Of a stretch of DNA of 38,090 nucleotides, positions 14,281 through 22,249 are shown in pieces (position 1 is the stretch's first letter; every line of letters begins with the position of its first letter). The DNA is taken from assembly GCA_039934295.1 (NCBI GenBank), contig JBDTMN010000001.1, positions 1 to 38,090 on the forward strand. The letters run 5' to 3'. The position numbers and the translations under genes are program-made. The notes below the pieces were generated by a model that saw only the letters and a list, made by a program, of their open reading frames with translations, was not told the DNA's origin and ran no database searches. Origin of the DNA: Candidatus Taylorbacteria bacterium (GTDB lineage Bacteria > Patescibacteriota > Minisyncoccia > Phycocordibacterales > HO2-43-120).

Positions 14281-14543
14281 AGGCATCTCTTAACCCACTG
14301 TATAATGCAGCGCACTATATTTACAGTTTAAAGTGTAAGGATGGATATTATTTAGGTTGCACAGTTGATCTAAAAAGCAGATTGAAAAGACATGAGAAAG
14401 GTCAGGTTCCAGCTACAGCCAGTCGTCTTCCTGTTAAATTAGATTTCTATTTTGCAACCCCAAATAAATATCAGGCTTTTGAATTTGAAAAATATTTAAA
14501 GTCTGGTTCCGGCCGAGCATTTATTAACAAACATCTGCAATAA
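14181..14543 (+). CDS. GIY-YIG endonuclease-domain protein beside tRNA-Trp (start uncertain)
   Basis: The recognisable domain covers codons from about 14307: HYIYSLKCKDGYYLGCT gives the GIY and YIG positions (Y-I-Y and Y-Y-L-G), VDLKSRLKRHEKG the conserved Arg, and FEFEKYLKSGSGRAFINK the metal-binding Glu. This is the small GIY-YIG type often seen in CPR genomes. The frame is open upstream to a GTG at 14181, but those codons translate the 64-bp tandem repeat, so that N-terminus is doubtful. The only nearby ATG (14305) is out of frame by one base, so the gene may have a non-standard start or a frameshift. Proximity to a tRNA gene recurs for the second GIY-YIG gene at 22993-23232. Confidence 0.65.
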   Translation: MAKPARRRAKAGLRLAEARLRRGKARTKKSESGEASLNPLYNAAHYIYSLKCKDGYYLGCTVDLKSRLKRHEKGQVPATASRLPVKLDFYFATPNKYQAFEFEKYLKSGSGRAFINKHLQ

Positions 14544-14553
14544 ATTATTTTGA

Positions 14554-15513
14554 ATGTGTGGTCAAAAAGGTATGGAATTAAGCCAAAATGAGCTTAGACT
14601 AAAGATTCAGGAACTTCTTGGCAACGAGGTTGCAGTTTTTATATTGAAAGGAACGGGTTCTTGTAACAATGCCTATTCTGTTGAGACTCGGGATGGGCAC
14701 AAGTATATTGTTAAACAAGAAAGAGAGAAGCGAGAGGTTCAACCACAAAATAGTTTACCTATCGAGGCAGGTGTCGCTAGGAAATTATTTGATTTGAATT
14801 TATCGCTCCCTACTCCACACGTTGTTTTTGTTTCAGAAAATCCTCTCATGTATGGATATGAGTATCTTGAAGGTGATTTGATGATAGACGTGTGGAAATC
14901 TCTTTCGGAAGAGGAGAGGTTCAGCATTTGCGCGACTTTAGGAAATTTTCACGCGGAAATCGGTAAAAAGGTCAATAAGGATGAAGCAAAGTCACTAAGA
15001 ATAAAAATTGATGAATCCCCGAGTCTTCATCCAGAAGTTGAGAAAGAATATAACACCATTCTGTCTAGTATTGATGTGCCCGATGAATTAAAAAATTTGG
15101 CTAAACACGCAAGAGCGATTTTTGACCAGACATTTGATAAAACAGTTTTTCAGTTTATTCATAATGATTCACACCACGAGAATATCATAATTAAAAACAA
15201 GAAAATCTCAGGGGTTATTGATTTCGGGAATGCCGAATATGGTGAAATGGCCAAAGAATTTTCCCGTTATATCCGAGACTACCCAAGTTATTTTGAATAC
15301 ATCGTTTCATCTTATGAAGAAAAGTCAGGAAACATACTTTCTCGTGGACGCCTCATTTGTAACGCATTCCTGTCAGGTTTGATGGAAATTGTCGAGGCTT
15401 TCAGGAAGGGGGGAGGAGAACGTGTCAAAGCTCACGAGTCAATTGCAATATATAAGGAAAAAATAGAAAGTCTTAAGTTTGGCACCTCAACCATTTATTC
15501 AAAAAAATCGTAA
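14554..15513 (+). CDS. Aminoglycoside phosphotransferase (APH)-family kinase
   Basis: 319 aa. ATP-binding part: GTGSCNNAYSVETRDGHKYIVKQE, with the lysine of the kinase fold. Catalytic part: VFQFIHNDSHHENIII, the H-x-D-x-H-x-x-N Brenner-type motif, then GVIDFGNAEYGEMAKEFS, the D-F-G-like metal-binding Asp. Substrates of this family range from antibiotics to choline, homoserine and sugars; nothing here selects one. The ATG at 14572 is an alternative start. It follows the GIY-YIG gene by 10 bp but probably has its own unit. Confidence 0.85.
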   Translation: MCGQKGMELSQNELRLKIQELLGNEVAVFILKGTGSCNNAYSVETRDGHKYIVKQEREKREVQPQNSLPIEAGVARKLFDLNLSLPTPHVVFVSENPLMYGYEYLEGDLMIDVWKSLSEEERFSICATLGNFHAEIGKKVNKDEAKSLRIKIDESPSLHPEVEKEYNTILSSIDVPDELKNLAKHARAIFDQTFDKTVFQFIHNDSHHENIIIKNKKISGVIDFGNAEYGEMAKEFSRYIRDYPSYFEYIVSSYEEKSGNILSRGRLICNAFLSGLMEIVEAFRKGGGERVKAHESIAIYKEKIESLKFGTSTIYSKKS

Positions 15514-15567
15514 CTCCGAAGCTTCATTAATGGCCAGACTGAATTTCCTGCTCCGGATTCAAAAAAA

Positions 15568-16305
15568 TTAATCCAACTCGAAATTTTTCCACCAGTTCGC
15601 GACGGGGGATTTGCGGATAAGCTCGATGATTTCGTCTTGGTCGTCTATTATTTTAAAGAGATCCATGTCAGAGGCACTGATCGATTGGTGTGTATCCACC
15701 ATATTCTTTTTTATAAAATCTTGGAGAGGAATCCAGAAATCGGAGCCGACAAGGATAATTGGCACTTTCGGAATTTTACCTGTCTGCACTAAGGTTATAA
15801 TATCGAAGAATTCATCGAGCGTGCCGTAGCCTCCGGGGAAAAAAATAAACGCTTCAGCTGCGAAGAGCATAATTGTCTTTCTGGTGAAAAAATAATAGAA
15901 GCCCACATTATCGGTGAGATATGAATTGGACCCCTGTTCCTTCGGGAGCTTGATGGTAAGTCCCAGCGACTCCCCCCCCGCTTCTTTTGCGCCTTGGTTG
16001 GCAAATTCCATTATTCCGGGACCTCCTCCAGTTAGTACCGCGTATCCGAGCTCGCGGACGATTCTGCCGGCAAGCATCCGAGCGTCCTCTGCGTGTTCGC
16101 TCTCATTCGAAAAACGGGACGACCCGAACACGCTCACCGATTTTTCGTATTTCTTTATAAAATCAAAACCGTTTTTGAACTCTTCGGCAATAAGCGCGAG
16201 GCTCTTTTTTTCGTCCAGCTCAATTTCTTCTGCAGTCATAGGCTTGGTCGAAGGAACGGTTTCAGGAGCGTCTGCTCTCTTTTTATTTTTATCTTCTGTA
16301 GTCAT
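15568..16305 (-). CDS. LOG-family protein (TIGR00730-like nucleotide 5'-monophosphate phosphoribohydrolase)
   Basis: 245 aa. A charged N-terminal extension of about 50 residues precedes the Rossmann-like LOG domain: VSVFGSSRF, VLTGGGPGIMEFANQGAKEAGG, and FFPGGYGTLDEFFDIITLVQTGK, the last being the P-G-G-x-G-T-x-x-E nucleotide-binding/catalytic motif. Proteins of this family cleave the ribose-phosphate from adenine-type nucleotides (cytokinin activation in plants and some bacteria); the bacterial role is usually unclear. TACAAT lies 9 nt before the ATG at 16305. Confidence 0.88.
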   Translation of the reverse strand: MTTEDKNKKRADAPETVPSTKPMTAEEIELDEKKSLALIAEEFKNGFDFIKKYEKSVSVFGSSRFSNESEHAEDARMLAGRIVRELGYAVLTGGGPGIMEFANQGAKEAGGESLGLTIKLPKEQGSNSYLTDNVGFYYFFTRKTIMLFAAEAFIFFPGGYGTLDEFFDIITLVQTGKIPKVPIILVGSDFWIPLQDFIKKNMVDTHQSISASDMDLFKIIDDQDEIIELIRKSPVANWWKNFELD

Positions 16306-16316
16306 TGTTCGGGTAT

Positions 16317-16442
16317 TGTAGCATGTAACTTGTAACTTGTAACATGTAGCGTTTGAAAATAAAGTCTCATTTTTCTGCGTTGCCCTAGTCCGACCTGAAC
16401 GGGTTTAGGACAATTTACAAGTTATATGTTATAAATTAATAA
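16317..16442. repeat. Inverted TAACTTG/CAAGTTA word repeat between the LOG gene and tgt
   Basis: GCATGTAACTTGTAAC words on the left (16321-16350) and ACAAGTTATATGTTATA words on the right (16416-16434) face each other. The left half holds TACAAT/TTACAA boxes for the LOG gene, and the right half holds TATAAA 9 nt before the tgt ATG. Confidence 0.7.
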
Positions 16443-16444
16443 CT

Positions 16445-17701
16445 ATGTCAGCTATTCAATTTAAGATTGAGAAAAAAATCCCCAGAAAACTCGGCCGAGC
16501 GGGCGTGCTTACGACTCCTCACGGCACAGTCGAGACTCCCGCGTTTGTGGTTGTGGGGACGAAGGCAACGGTCAAGTCGTTGACTCCAGAGCAGGTGGCA
16601 TCGGTGGGTACGCAAATTGTGCTTGCGAACACCTATCATCTGTATCTTCAGCCGGGTGAAAAAATTGTGTCCAAGGCCGGAGGGCTCCATGACTTTATGA
16701 ATTGGCAGGGTCCCACGATGACCGATTCAGGAGGATTTCAGGCCTTTTCTCTGGGGGTGGCATATGGGCAGAAAATTTCCAAAATTAAAAATTCGCCCAA
16801 CCCTTTGCCTCGCGGAATTCTCGAGAAAGCTCGCGTGTTAAAAGAGGAAAAGGATGAAATGCCAATGGCAAAAATTACCGACGAGGGAGTCGAGTTCCGT
16901 TCGGTCATTGACGGGAGCAGGCACTTTTTTTCGCCAGAAAAATCCATCGAGATTCAGCGGGCAATCGGCGCGGATATTATTTTTGCGTTTGACGAGTGTG
17001 TCTCGCCTCTGGCTTCCTATGAGTATCAAAAATCGGCGCTCGAGAGGACTCACCGATGGGCGGATCGTTCGCTTATGGAACATAAGCGAACACGCGGACA
17101 GACGCAGACTGAACGCAGACTTACTCGGACAGGAAAGAATCAGGCGTTGTTTGGAATCGTGCAAGGAGGAAGATTTGAAGATTTGCGTAAGGCGAGCGCG
17201 AAATTCATCGGGGGAATGGAATTTGACGGTTTTGGCATTGGCGGGTCGTTTGAAAAAAAAGATATACATTCTGCAGTGGCGTGGGTGAATAAGATACTGC
17301 CTGAAGAAAAGCCACGCCATCTCCTGGGCATTGGGGAGCCTCATGATTTATTTGGAGCGGTAGAAAACGGGTGCGACCTCTTTGATTGTGTCGCGCCAAC
17401 GAGAATGGCGCGGAACGGGACACTCTACACCGCGCGGGGAAGAATCAATATTTTAAATGCTAAATTTCGCTCGGATTTTTCTAAAATTGATAGAAACTGC
17501 GGATGTTATACATGTCAGAATTTTACGAAGGCGTATGTCGCGCATCTTTTTCGAGCAAAAGAAATTTTAGCGAATACGCTGGCATCGATTCATAATCTTT
17601 ATTTTATCGTTGGGCTCGTAAGCAAAATGCGGAGCGCGATTCTCGACGGAAATTTTAACGAGTTTAAAGATGATTTTTTGAGAAAGTACGGAACTAAGTA
17701 A
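16445..17701 (+). CDS. tgt: tRNA-guanine transglycosylase
   Basis: 418 aa. TGT signatures in order: TVETPAFVVVGTKATVKSLT, LANTYHLYLQPG, MTDSGGFQAFSLG (catalytic and guanine-binding Asp and Ser), FRSVIDGSRHFFSPEKSI, IFAFDECVSP, GIVQGGRFEDLRK, HLLGIGEPHDLF, LFDCVAPTRMARNG, and a zinc site C-x-C-x2-C ... H in CGCYTCQNF...IHN. The enzyme swaps guanine-34 for preQ1 or queuine in tRNAs with GUN anticodons. An insert of about 25 residues after FSLGVAYG (KISKIKNSPNPLP...) is longer than usual. No preQ1-synthesis gene is nearby, so the base is probably salvaged. Confidence 0.95.
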   Translation: MSAIQFKIEKKIPRKLGRAGVLTTPHGTVETPAFVVVGTKATVKSLTPEQVASVGTQIVLANTYHLYLQPGEKIVSKAGGLHDFMNWQGPTMTDSGGFQAFSLGVAYGQKISKIKNSPNPLPRGILEKARVLKEEKDEMPMAKITDEGVEFRSVIDGSRHFFSPEKSIEIQRAIGADIIFAFDECVSPLASYEYQKSALERTHRWADRSLMEHKRTRGQTQTERRLTRTGKNQALFGIVQGGRFEDLRKASAKFIGGMEFDGFGIGGSFEKKDIHSAVAWVNKILPEEKPRHLLGIGEPHDLFGAVENGCDLFDCVAPTRMARNGTLYTARGRINILNAKFRSDFSKIDRNCGCYTCQNFTKAYVAHLFRAKEILANTLASIHNLYFIVGLVSKMRSAILDGNFNEFKDDFLRKYGTK

Positions 17702-17703
17702 CC

Positions 17704-17833
17704 GATAACTGATAACGTATAACTGAATGACTGAATAATGTAACAGATAACCACATGACTGAATAACCAGAATATCATTTCTTTGGTTATTGGTCATTGG
17801 TTATTCAGTTATAAGTTATATGTTATAGTTATC
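17704..17833. repeat. Inverted GATAACTGAATAAC word repeat between tgt and ddl
   Basis: Words such as GATAACTGATAAC and ACTGAATAACC (17758-17768) are answered by GGTTATTCAGT (17799-17809) and TTATAAGTTATA words. The whole 130-bp interval is built of such words, and the last gives TATAGT 6 nt before the ddl ATG. Confidence 0.78.
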
Positions 17834-17835
17834 TT

Positions 17836-18804
17836 ATGTCAAAAATCCGAGTCGGAGTACTTCGCGGAGGACCGTCTTCCGAATATGACGTTTCTCTCAA
17901 AACAGGCGGAAGCGTGCTTAAAAACATGCCGGGCAAATTTCAGACCCAAGATATTTTAATCACCAAAGACGGCGTGTGGCACATGGCGGGAGTTCGAAGG
18001 GAACCCCATGAAATTTTTCCGCATGTTGACGTCGTGTTTAATGCGCTCCACGGAGAGTATGGCGAGGACGGAAAAGTCCAGCAACTCTTGGAAGCCCACA
18101 GCATTCCTTTCACGGGATCGGGGGCGTTTGCCTCCGCAATCGCCATGAACAAAGTGCTTGCCAAGGAGTGGTTTTTGAATAACGGCTTGAAAACTCCGCT
18201 TCATCTTGTGGTTCAAAGAGGAGAAGACCGGCCGGGAAGAGTGATTGAAATTTTTAAAACATTTCCTCACCCTTCTATCGTGAAGCCAGCTGGGACAGGT
18301 TCTTCAGTGGGCGTGAACATTGCGTACTCTATCGCAGACCTCGGGCGAGCGCTCAAAGAAGCTCTGAAGTATTCGGACAAAGCATTGATTGAAGAATTTA
18401 TTCCCGGCAGAGAAGCGACCTGTGGTGTCATAGAAAATTGGCGGGGGATGCCCGTCTCCGCTTTGCTTCCGATAGAAATTGTGAAGCCATCAGAATCGAA
18501 ATTTTTTGATTATCAGGCGAAATATGGCGGAGGAAGCAAGGAGATTTGTCCGGGTAATTTCGGGAGAGAAGAAACAGCTCTCATTGCGGAGCTTGCGGTC
18601 AAGGCTCACAAGGCGCTCGGGCTTCGGCACTACTCTCGGTCTGATTTTATCGTTACTCCAAGAAGAGGAATTTATATTTTGGAAACAAACACGCTTCCGG
18701 GTCTCACCGAGGAGTCGCTTTTCCCAAAAGCCCTGCACGCAGTTGGGAGTAACCTGCCGGAATTTTTAGATCATTTGATTATGCTGGCGTTGGAGAAAAA
18801 ATAG
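17836..18804 (+). CDS. ddl: D-alanine--D-alanine ligase
   Basis: 322 aa. ATP-grasp ligase: VGVLRGGPSSEYDVSLKTG (N-terminal E-x-x-V-S motif), NALHGEYGEDGKVQ (H-G-x-x-G-E-D-G), GSGAFASAIAMNKVLAKEW, VKPAGTGSSVGVN, ALIEEFIPGREATCGV, and HYSRSDFIV...ILETNTLPGLTEESLFPKA with metal-binding Asp, Glu and Asn. It makes the D-Ala-D-Ala dipeptide for peptidoglycan, with alr of this window upstream in the pathway. A 128-bp tRNA-associated repeat begins immediately after its TAG stop. Confidence 0.95.
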   Translation: MSKIRVGVLRGGPSSEYDVSLKTGGSVLKNMPGKFQTQDILITKDGVWHMAGVRREPHEIFPHVDVVFNALHGEYGEDGKVQQLLEAHSIPFTGSGAFASAIAMNKVLAKEWFLNNGLKTPLHLVVQRGEDRPGRVIEIFKTFPHPSIVKPAGTGSSVGVNIAYSIADLGRALKEALKYSDKALIEEFIPGREATCGVIENWRGMPVSALLPIEIVKPSESKFFDYQAKYGGGSKEICPGNFGREETALIAELAVKAHKALGLRHYSRSDFIVTPRRGIYILETNTLPGLTEESLFPKALHAVGSNLPEFLDHLIMLALEKK

Positions 18805-18932
18805 TGTGGTCACGAATAAATTTCCTGACGGAAATTTTTCTCGACCCCAGCTCGTGGTTTTTGCCTTTCACAAAGCTTCAAACAAAAACATCACTGCGCT
18901 TTCCAAAAGCTACAAATCTTCCGCAGGGAAGA
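18805..18932 (-). repeat. 128-bp structured repeat, copy A (downstream of tRNA-Val)
   Basis: Nearly identical to 22787-22914 (two differences seen in 128 positions). It contains AAATTTCC-TGAC-GGAAATTT, GTTTTTG/CAAAAAC, GCTTT-CCAA-AAGC and CACGA/TCGTG pairs, so either strand could fold into a branched structure. In tRNA orientation it starts about 17 nt after the tRNA-Val 3' end and ends against the ddl stop codon. Confidence 0.9.
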
Positions 18933-18948
18933 TTTCCTTAACGCTTTG

Positions 18949-19022
18949 TGGACGATAGAGGGGTCGAACCTCTGACCTTGCGAATGTGAATCGCACGCTC
19001 TAACCAGCTGAGCTAATCGTCC
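18949..19022 (-). tRNA. tRNA-Val (anticodon CAC)
   Basis: Acceptor GGACGAT/ATCGTCC, D-arm GCTC/GAGC, anticodon stem TGCGA/TCGCA with loop TTCACAT giving CAC, T-arm CAGAGG-type stem with TTCGACC loop, discriminator A. CCA is not encoded. The 128-bp repeat lies on its 3' side. Confidence 0.94.
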
Positions 19023-19116
19023 ATAAGGAGAATCTTGAGTCTCGATTTATTCTTTTTATTGTAGGCAAGAGAGAAGTAATCTGCAAGCTTCCAGAGAAAA
19101 TAGGTAATGAAAGTAA

Positions 19117-19149
19117 TAAAAAACAGTCCGCCTTAGGCGGACTGTTTTT
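19117..19149 (-). terminator. Bidirectional terminator after the SurA-like gene
   Basis: AAACAGTCCGCC (19121-19132) and GGCGGACTGTTT (19136-19147) form a 12-bp stem with loop TTA; A and T runs on both sides allow termination on either strand. It lies just after the stop of the minus-strand gene at 19164. Confidence 0.9.
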
Positions 19150-19163
19150 ATCGAATAGGGGAT

Positions 19164-19793
19164 TTAATAGTTGACGAAATACTGTATCTTCGCTTTCGCC
19201 TTGGCGTCGCTCAACCAAGCTGTAACCTCGCTTCCTAACTTCTGCTGGCTTATCTCGAATTTAACTTGAGCCATTACTTCTGCGTCTTTTCCGTCGGGAA
19301 TCGTAATTTTATTGTCCTTGACGTACGTGGCTACTTCAAGGTCGGTTACCTGAATTTTATCTTTAAGGATTTCCGCGAGACTCATTTGTAGGTTAATCTG
19401 CTTTTTTAATTCATCTACGCTGATTCCCTGCATTTTCAAGGCATCATCGAACTTTCCGCCTTGAGACTCGACTTGCGATTTTATTTTAGCGAGTTCCCCG
19501 TCAACTGCTTCTGCGGTAATCTTTATGCCCCTTTTGTTCGCTTCTTCCTGAATTAATTTTTCGGCTACGAATGAATCCAGAACCTGCTTTCCGTACTGTG
19601 TCTCGAGTCTTTGAGAAACGCTCGATTTGCTGATTGAGGCGCCGTCGACTGTGGCCGCGGCAGAGGATTGTCTCATGACAATCGAGAAAATGATTACGAG
19701 AATAACAATGATGACGATGATAATAATTGTTTTAGTGCTCTTCTTCATTTTTCCTTTCTTTCCACTCTCCATATTTTGTTGTTCGTTTTCCAT
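19164..19793 (-). CDS. Membrane-anchored SurA N-terminal-domain-like chaperone
   Basis: 209 aa. A charged 18-residue cytoplasmic tail, a single strongly hydrophobic helix at about residues 22-43 (TIIIIVIIVILVIIFSIVM), then an extracellular SurA_N-type helical region: ATVDGASISKSSVSQRL, LDSFVAEKLIQEEANKRGIKIT, and ELKKQINLQMSLAEILKD. This is the peptide-binding chaperone part of SurA/PrsA-like foldases. The parvulin isomerase domain is absent; the protein ends with only a C-terminal helix (WLSDAKAKAKIQYF). Family members help fold secreted proteins. It stands alone between two terminators. Confidence 0.85.
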   Translation of the reverse strand: MENEQQNMESGKKGKMKKSTKTIIIIVIIVILVIIFSIVMRQSSAAATVDGASISKSSVSQRLETQYGKQVLDSFVAEKLIQEEANKRGIKITAEAVDGELAKIKSQVESQGGKFDDALKMQGISVDELKKQINLQMSLAEILKDKIQVTDLEVATYVKDNKITIPDGKDAEVMAQVKFEISQQKLGSEVTAWLSDAKAKAKIQYFVNY

Positions 19794-19918
19794 ATTTGTT
19801 TCTATTATTTTATAATTTTATTAAGTGCGGTAATTATATAGTATTCAATTTAATAATTCCAGTAAGCCAATTTCGCTCCTCAATACGGTTTATCCCGCCC
19901 TCATATTGAAAGAATTTG

Positions 19919-19945
19919 AAAAAAAGGTCACAACGAATTGTGACC
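19919..19945 (-). terminator. Terminator of the fibronectin-III lipoprotein gene
   Basis: On the minus strand GGTCACAA-TTCG-TTGTGACC (19945-19926) is followed by a run of T. Perfect 8-bp stem with a tetraloop. It lies about 43 bp after the stop of the frame-corrected gene (19988). Confidence 0.88.
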
Positions 19946-20037
19946 TCGTTAGACGATATTCTACATAAACACCACCCGTGGACTGCTCTACGGAACGACG
20001 AGGGGTGAAAAAACGGACTGAAAGAACCGTTGTGGAC

Positions 20038-21246
20038 CTACTGGCTTTTCCAAAGTGTGGATGAAAGCCACAAACGGTTGTGCCAAGAAAGGGTTATTCG
20101 TATCGTTAACCCCGTAGACCAATGGGAAGGAGAAAATGGTATCGCTCCAGTTTTCTCGAGGCGAATCCAGATCGGGATTCGCTCGAACGGAATATATTCC
20201 CGCTCCACTTCCTCGAATGACGAAATTCCAGGGAATTTCTGCAAATGGCTGTGAAGGAGGCGAGCTCGGGGACCCCGAAGGTCCAGGCCTTGAAACAATA
20301 AATTGAGGTTTATCGGCGAATTCGTATCCGGCAAAGTCACACTCGTGATAGTCGTTGCCTCGGTTTGCTCCAGTCGCGCCACAAACCCATACGGACTGTT
20401 TGTCGCATCAAAAGGTAGCCCTTCCATAGGACGGTCATAATAAGCCTCTGACCGGTGAGTCAACCCTTCGGGAGGAATTGTGATGGCTGCTTTCTCTGTC
20501 CAGCTTTCGTCTGGGGCTCCCACGTTTCCGCTTACCTTCAAAACGAAAGTCTTCCCGGCGTTGACCCAGCCTCCTTTGAATTGGATACGAATACGGAGAA
20601 TGTCTGTCTGTGGCATCCAGTAGTAAAAGAGATTGGTTCCTGGATTGCCATCAAGCTCAATTCCATAGGATGCAAATTCGAACAGACCTAGTGTTGTGGG
20701 CACGTTATATGTGACCACGTTCGAGGGTAAGCTCTCGATTCCGTCGATGGTGTAGGCTGTTGCGAAGAAGTGATAAGTGATTCCCGCTTGTAGAAACGGA
20801 ATGGTAGTCGTGAGCACAGGGCCCACATCAATTACATTCGTTATGACGCCCGCAACATCGCCGTAATAGATGGCATAGCCAATCACCTCCTCGCTAGGAC
20901 TCAGACTCCAAGCCAAAGTGACAGTTTGCATCGGCGGAAGTGTTACCTGCGCACGTGGCGTGATGGGCGAGATAGCCGCGGCCATCCTTTCTGCATCCGC
21001 GAGAGGCACTAACGAATGTGTCGAGCGCGGATTCACCCCGAATGTTAGGGGTGGCAGCACAGAAACTGCAGACGGAGCTTCCAGGGCGAAACCATGGGAG
21101 CTCTCTGCAGACGGCTGTTGATGGGAGGTGCCTTTTTGGGGCGTCTTTGATGAGGTGGCGCATCCCACACCCATCCACAAAGCCAGTACGGCTCCAATGA
21201 GCGACTGGGTGCTTGCAACAAAAGAACTGCGAACGGATCTCTTCAT
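20038..21246 (-). CDS. Fibronectin type III-domain lipoprotein, C-terminus apparently frameshifted
   Basis: Starts at ATG 21246, with an AAAGGA-type ribosome-binding site 9 nt upstream. The N-terminus is a lipoprotein signal: MKRSV..., a hydrophobic core LIGAVLALWMGVGC with Cys in a lipobox. A Ser/Pro-rich linker follows, then one fibronectin III domain (VTLAWSLSPSEEVIGYAIYYG ... GITYHFFATAYTIDGIESLPSNVV), then a beta-rich domain with WTEKAAITIPP and NSPYGFVARLEQ. The open frame ends at 20038 with an unconvincing basic tail. From about 20285 another minus frame gives SSPPSQPFAEIPWNFVIRGS and later NWSDTIFSFPLVYG, DTNNPFLAQPFVAFIHTL, ending at 19988. That tail resembles the preceding domain, so a one-base shift near 20270-20290 is likely. 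GC content and the ribosome-binding site differ from neighbours. Confidence 0.72.
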   Translation of the reverse strand: MKRSVRSSFVASTQSLIGAVLALWMGVGCATSSKTPQKGTSHQQPSAESSHGFALEAPSAVSVLPPLTFGVNPRSTHSLVPLADAERMAAAISPITPRAQVTLPPMQTVTLAWSLSPSEEVIGYAIYYGDVAGVITNVIDVGPVLTTTIPFLQAGITYHFFATAYTIDGIESLPSNVVTYNVPTTLGLFEFASYGIELDGNPGTNLFYYWMPQTDILRIRIQFKGGWVNAGKTFVLKVSGNVGAPDESWTEKAAITIPPEGLTHRSEAYYDRPMEGLPFDATNSPYGFVARLEQTEATTITSVTLPDTNSPINLNLLFQGLDLRGPRARLLHSHLQKFPGISSFEEVEREYIPFERIPIWIRLEKTGAIPFSPSHWSTGLTIRITLSWHNRLWLSSTLWKSQ

Positions 21247-21473
21247 ACGTTTTTTCCTTTTTTGAATTTGGTCTGACAGCCTATAATCAACATGACACAA
21301 TGCCAGTTTACAATTACGGACTTTCACCCAAACTCAAAAACCTTTTTTTGAAGGAACTTTTATTCTTTTTTAATTATATAACTAATTTATCATCCGTCAA
21401 CTTGTGACAGTGCATAACTCTCGCTTGGGCGCGTAATTTTTTGGCGATTTTTTTGGGTTGTGCTATAGGAGAC

Positions 21474-21869
21474 TTACTGCTTCATGCTCCGCTCATTTAA
21501 CTTCCCACCAAGCCATGCGGCAGGCATGGTAAGGAACGCAAGTGTCCAGGCATACCAAGTAGGACCCAAGTTCATGTTTGCGGTGGCTACTGCACCGACG
21601 ACACTGACCAGAGTACCAATGACACCGAGCACAAGTGCGTGTCTCATTGGATAGTTTGGTGCAAGTCTGGCGACAAGATAGAATCCGAGCACGTTATACG
21701 CACTGCGATAGATGAGAACCACCCAAATAAGCCCTGTGGATACATAAAGATTTCCGTGCGGAAGTATTCCAAAATTTTCAAGTATAAAGTCAGTACCGAA
21801 TGATAAACTTGCGCCGACAACAATTCCCGCAAGACCCGCACCGATACTTTTTAAAATGTTTTTTCTCAT
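21474..21869 (-). CDS. Four-helix membrane protein of unknown function
   Basis: 131 aa. Four hydrophobic segments can be seen: about residues 8-25 (SIGAGLAGIVVGASLSFG), 42-66 (VSTGLIWVVLIYRSAYNVLGFYLVA), 76-97 and 105-123. No charged catalytic motif stands out. It begins one base after the stop of the DUF2200 gene, so it is the last gene of a three-gene minus-strand unit. I do not recognise the family. Confidence 0.75.
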   Translation of the reverse strand: MRKNILKSIGAGLAGIVVGASLSFGTDFILENFGILPHGNLYVSTGLIWVVLIYRSAYNVLGFYLVARLAPNYPMRHALVLGVIGTLVSVVGAVATANMNLGPTWYAWTLAFLTMPAAWLGGKLNERSMKQ

Positions 21870-21870
21870 A

Positions 21871-22233
21871 TTATTTTCTTAAAATCTTCTCCATCTTCCT
21901 GCCCTTTGCCAACTCATCTACTAACTTATCCAAATACCGCACTTTTTGTGTTACCTTATTTTCAATTTCCTCCACACGATACCCGCAAATTACTCCAGTG
22001 ATGAGGCGCGCATTGGGGTTGAGTGACGCACGTTCAAAAAATGTTTCAAGAGTTACTTTTTCTTTTATTAGTTCATTCAGCTTCTTGCTGTCGAAGCCAG
22101 TTAACCACAGAATGACTTGATGTAACTCTGCTTTTGTTCTGCCCTTCTTTTCCACTTTCGCGAGATACATAGGATAGACCGTGGCGAAAATCACGTGTGC
22201 GATACGTTTATTGTGTTCGGGGGTTATTTTCAT
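21871..22233 (-). CDS. DUF2200 family protein
   Basis: 120 aa. The whole length fits DUF2200: IAHVIFATVYPMYLAKVEKKGRTKAEL, ILWLTGFDSKKL, ETFFERASLNPNARLITGVICGYRVEEIE, and the terminal RYLDKLVDELAKGRKMEKILR. The family is small, cytosolic and of unknown function. It sits in a tight minus-strand unit with a DUF1801 protein upstream (16-bp gap) and the membrane protein downstream (1-bp gap). Confidence 0.9.
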   Translation of the reverse strand: MKITPEHNKRIAHVIFATVYPMYLAKVEKKGRTKAELHQVILWLTGFDSKKLNELIKEKVTLETFFERASLNPNARLITGVICGYRVEEIENKVTQKVRYLDKLVDELAKGRKMEKILRK

Positions 22234-22249
22234 ACTATTTTATGATTAG

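Noticed and set aside
14092-14315. Antisense frames over tRNA-Trp and the 64-bp repeat
   Set aside because: They translate repeat units only and overlap a tRNA.
18805-18932. Classical IS or MITE
   Set aside because: No terminal inverted repeats, no target duplication seen and no transposase in the window; kept as a tRNA-associated repeat.
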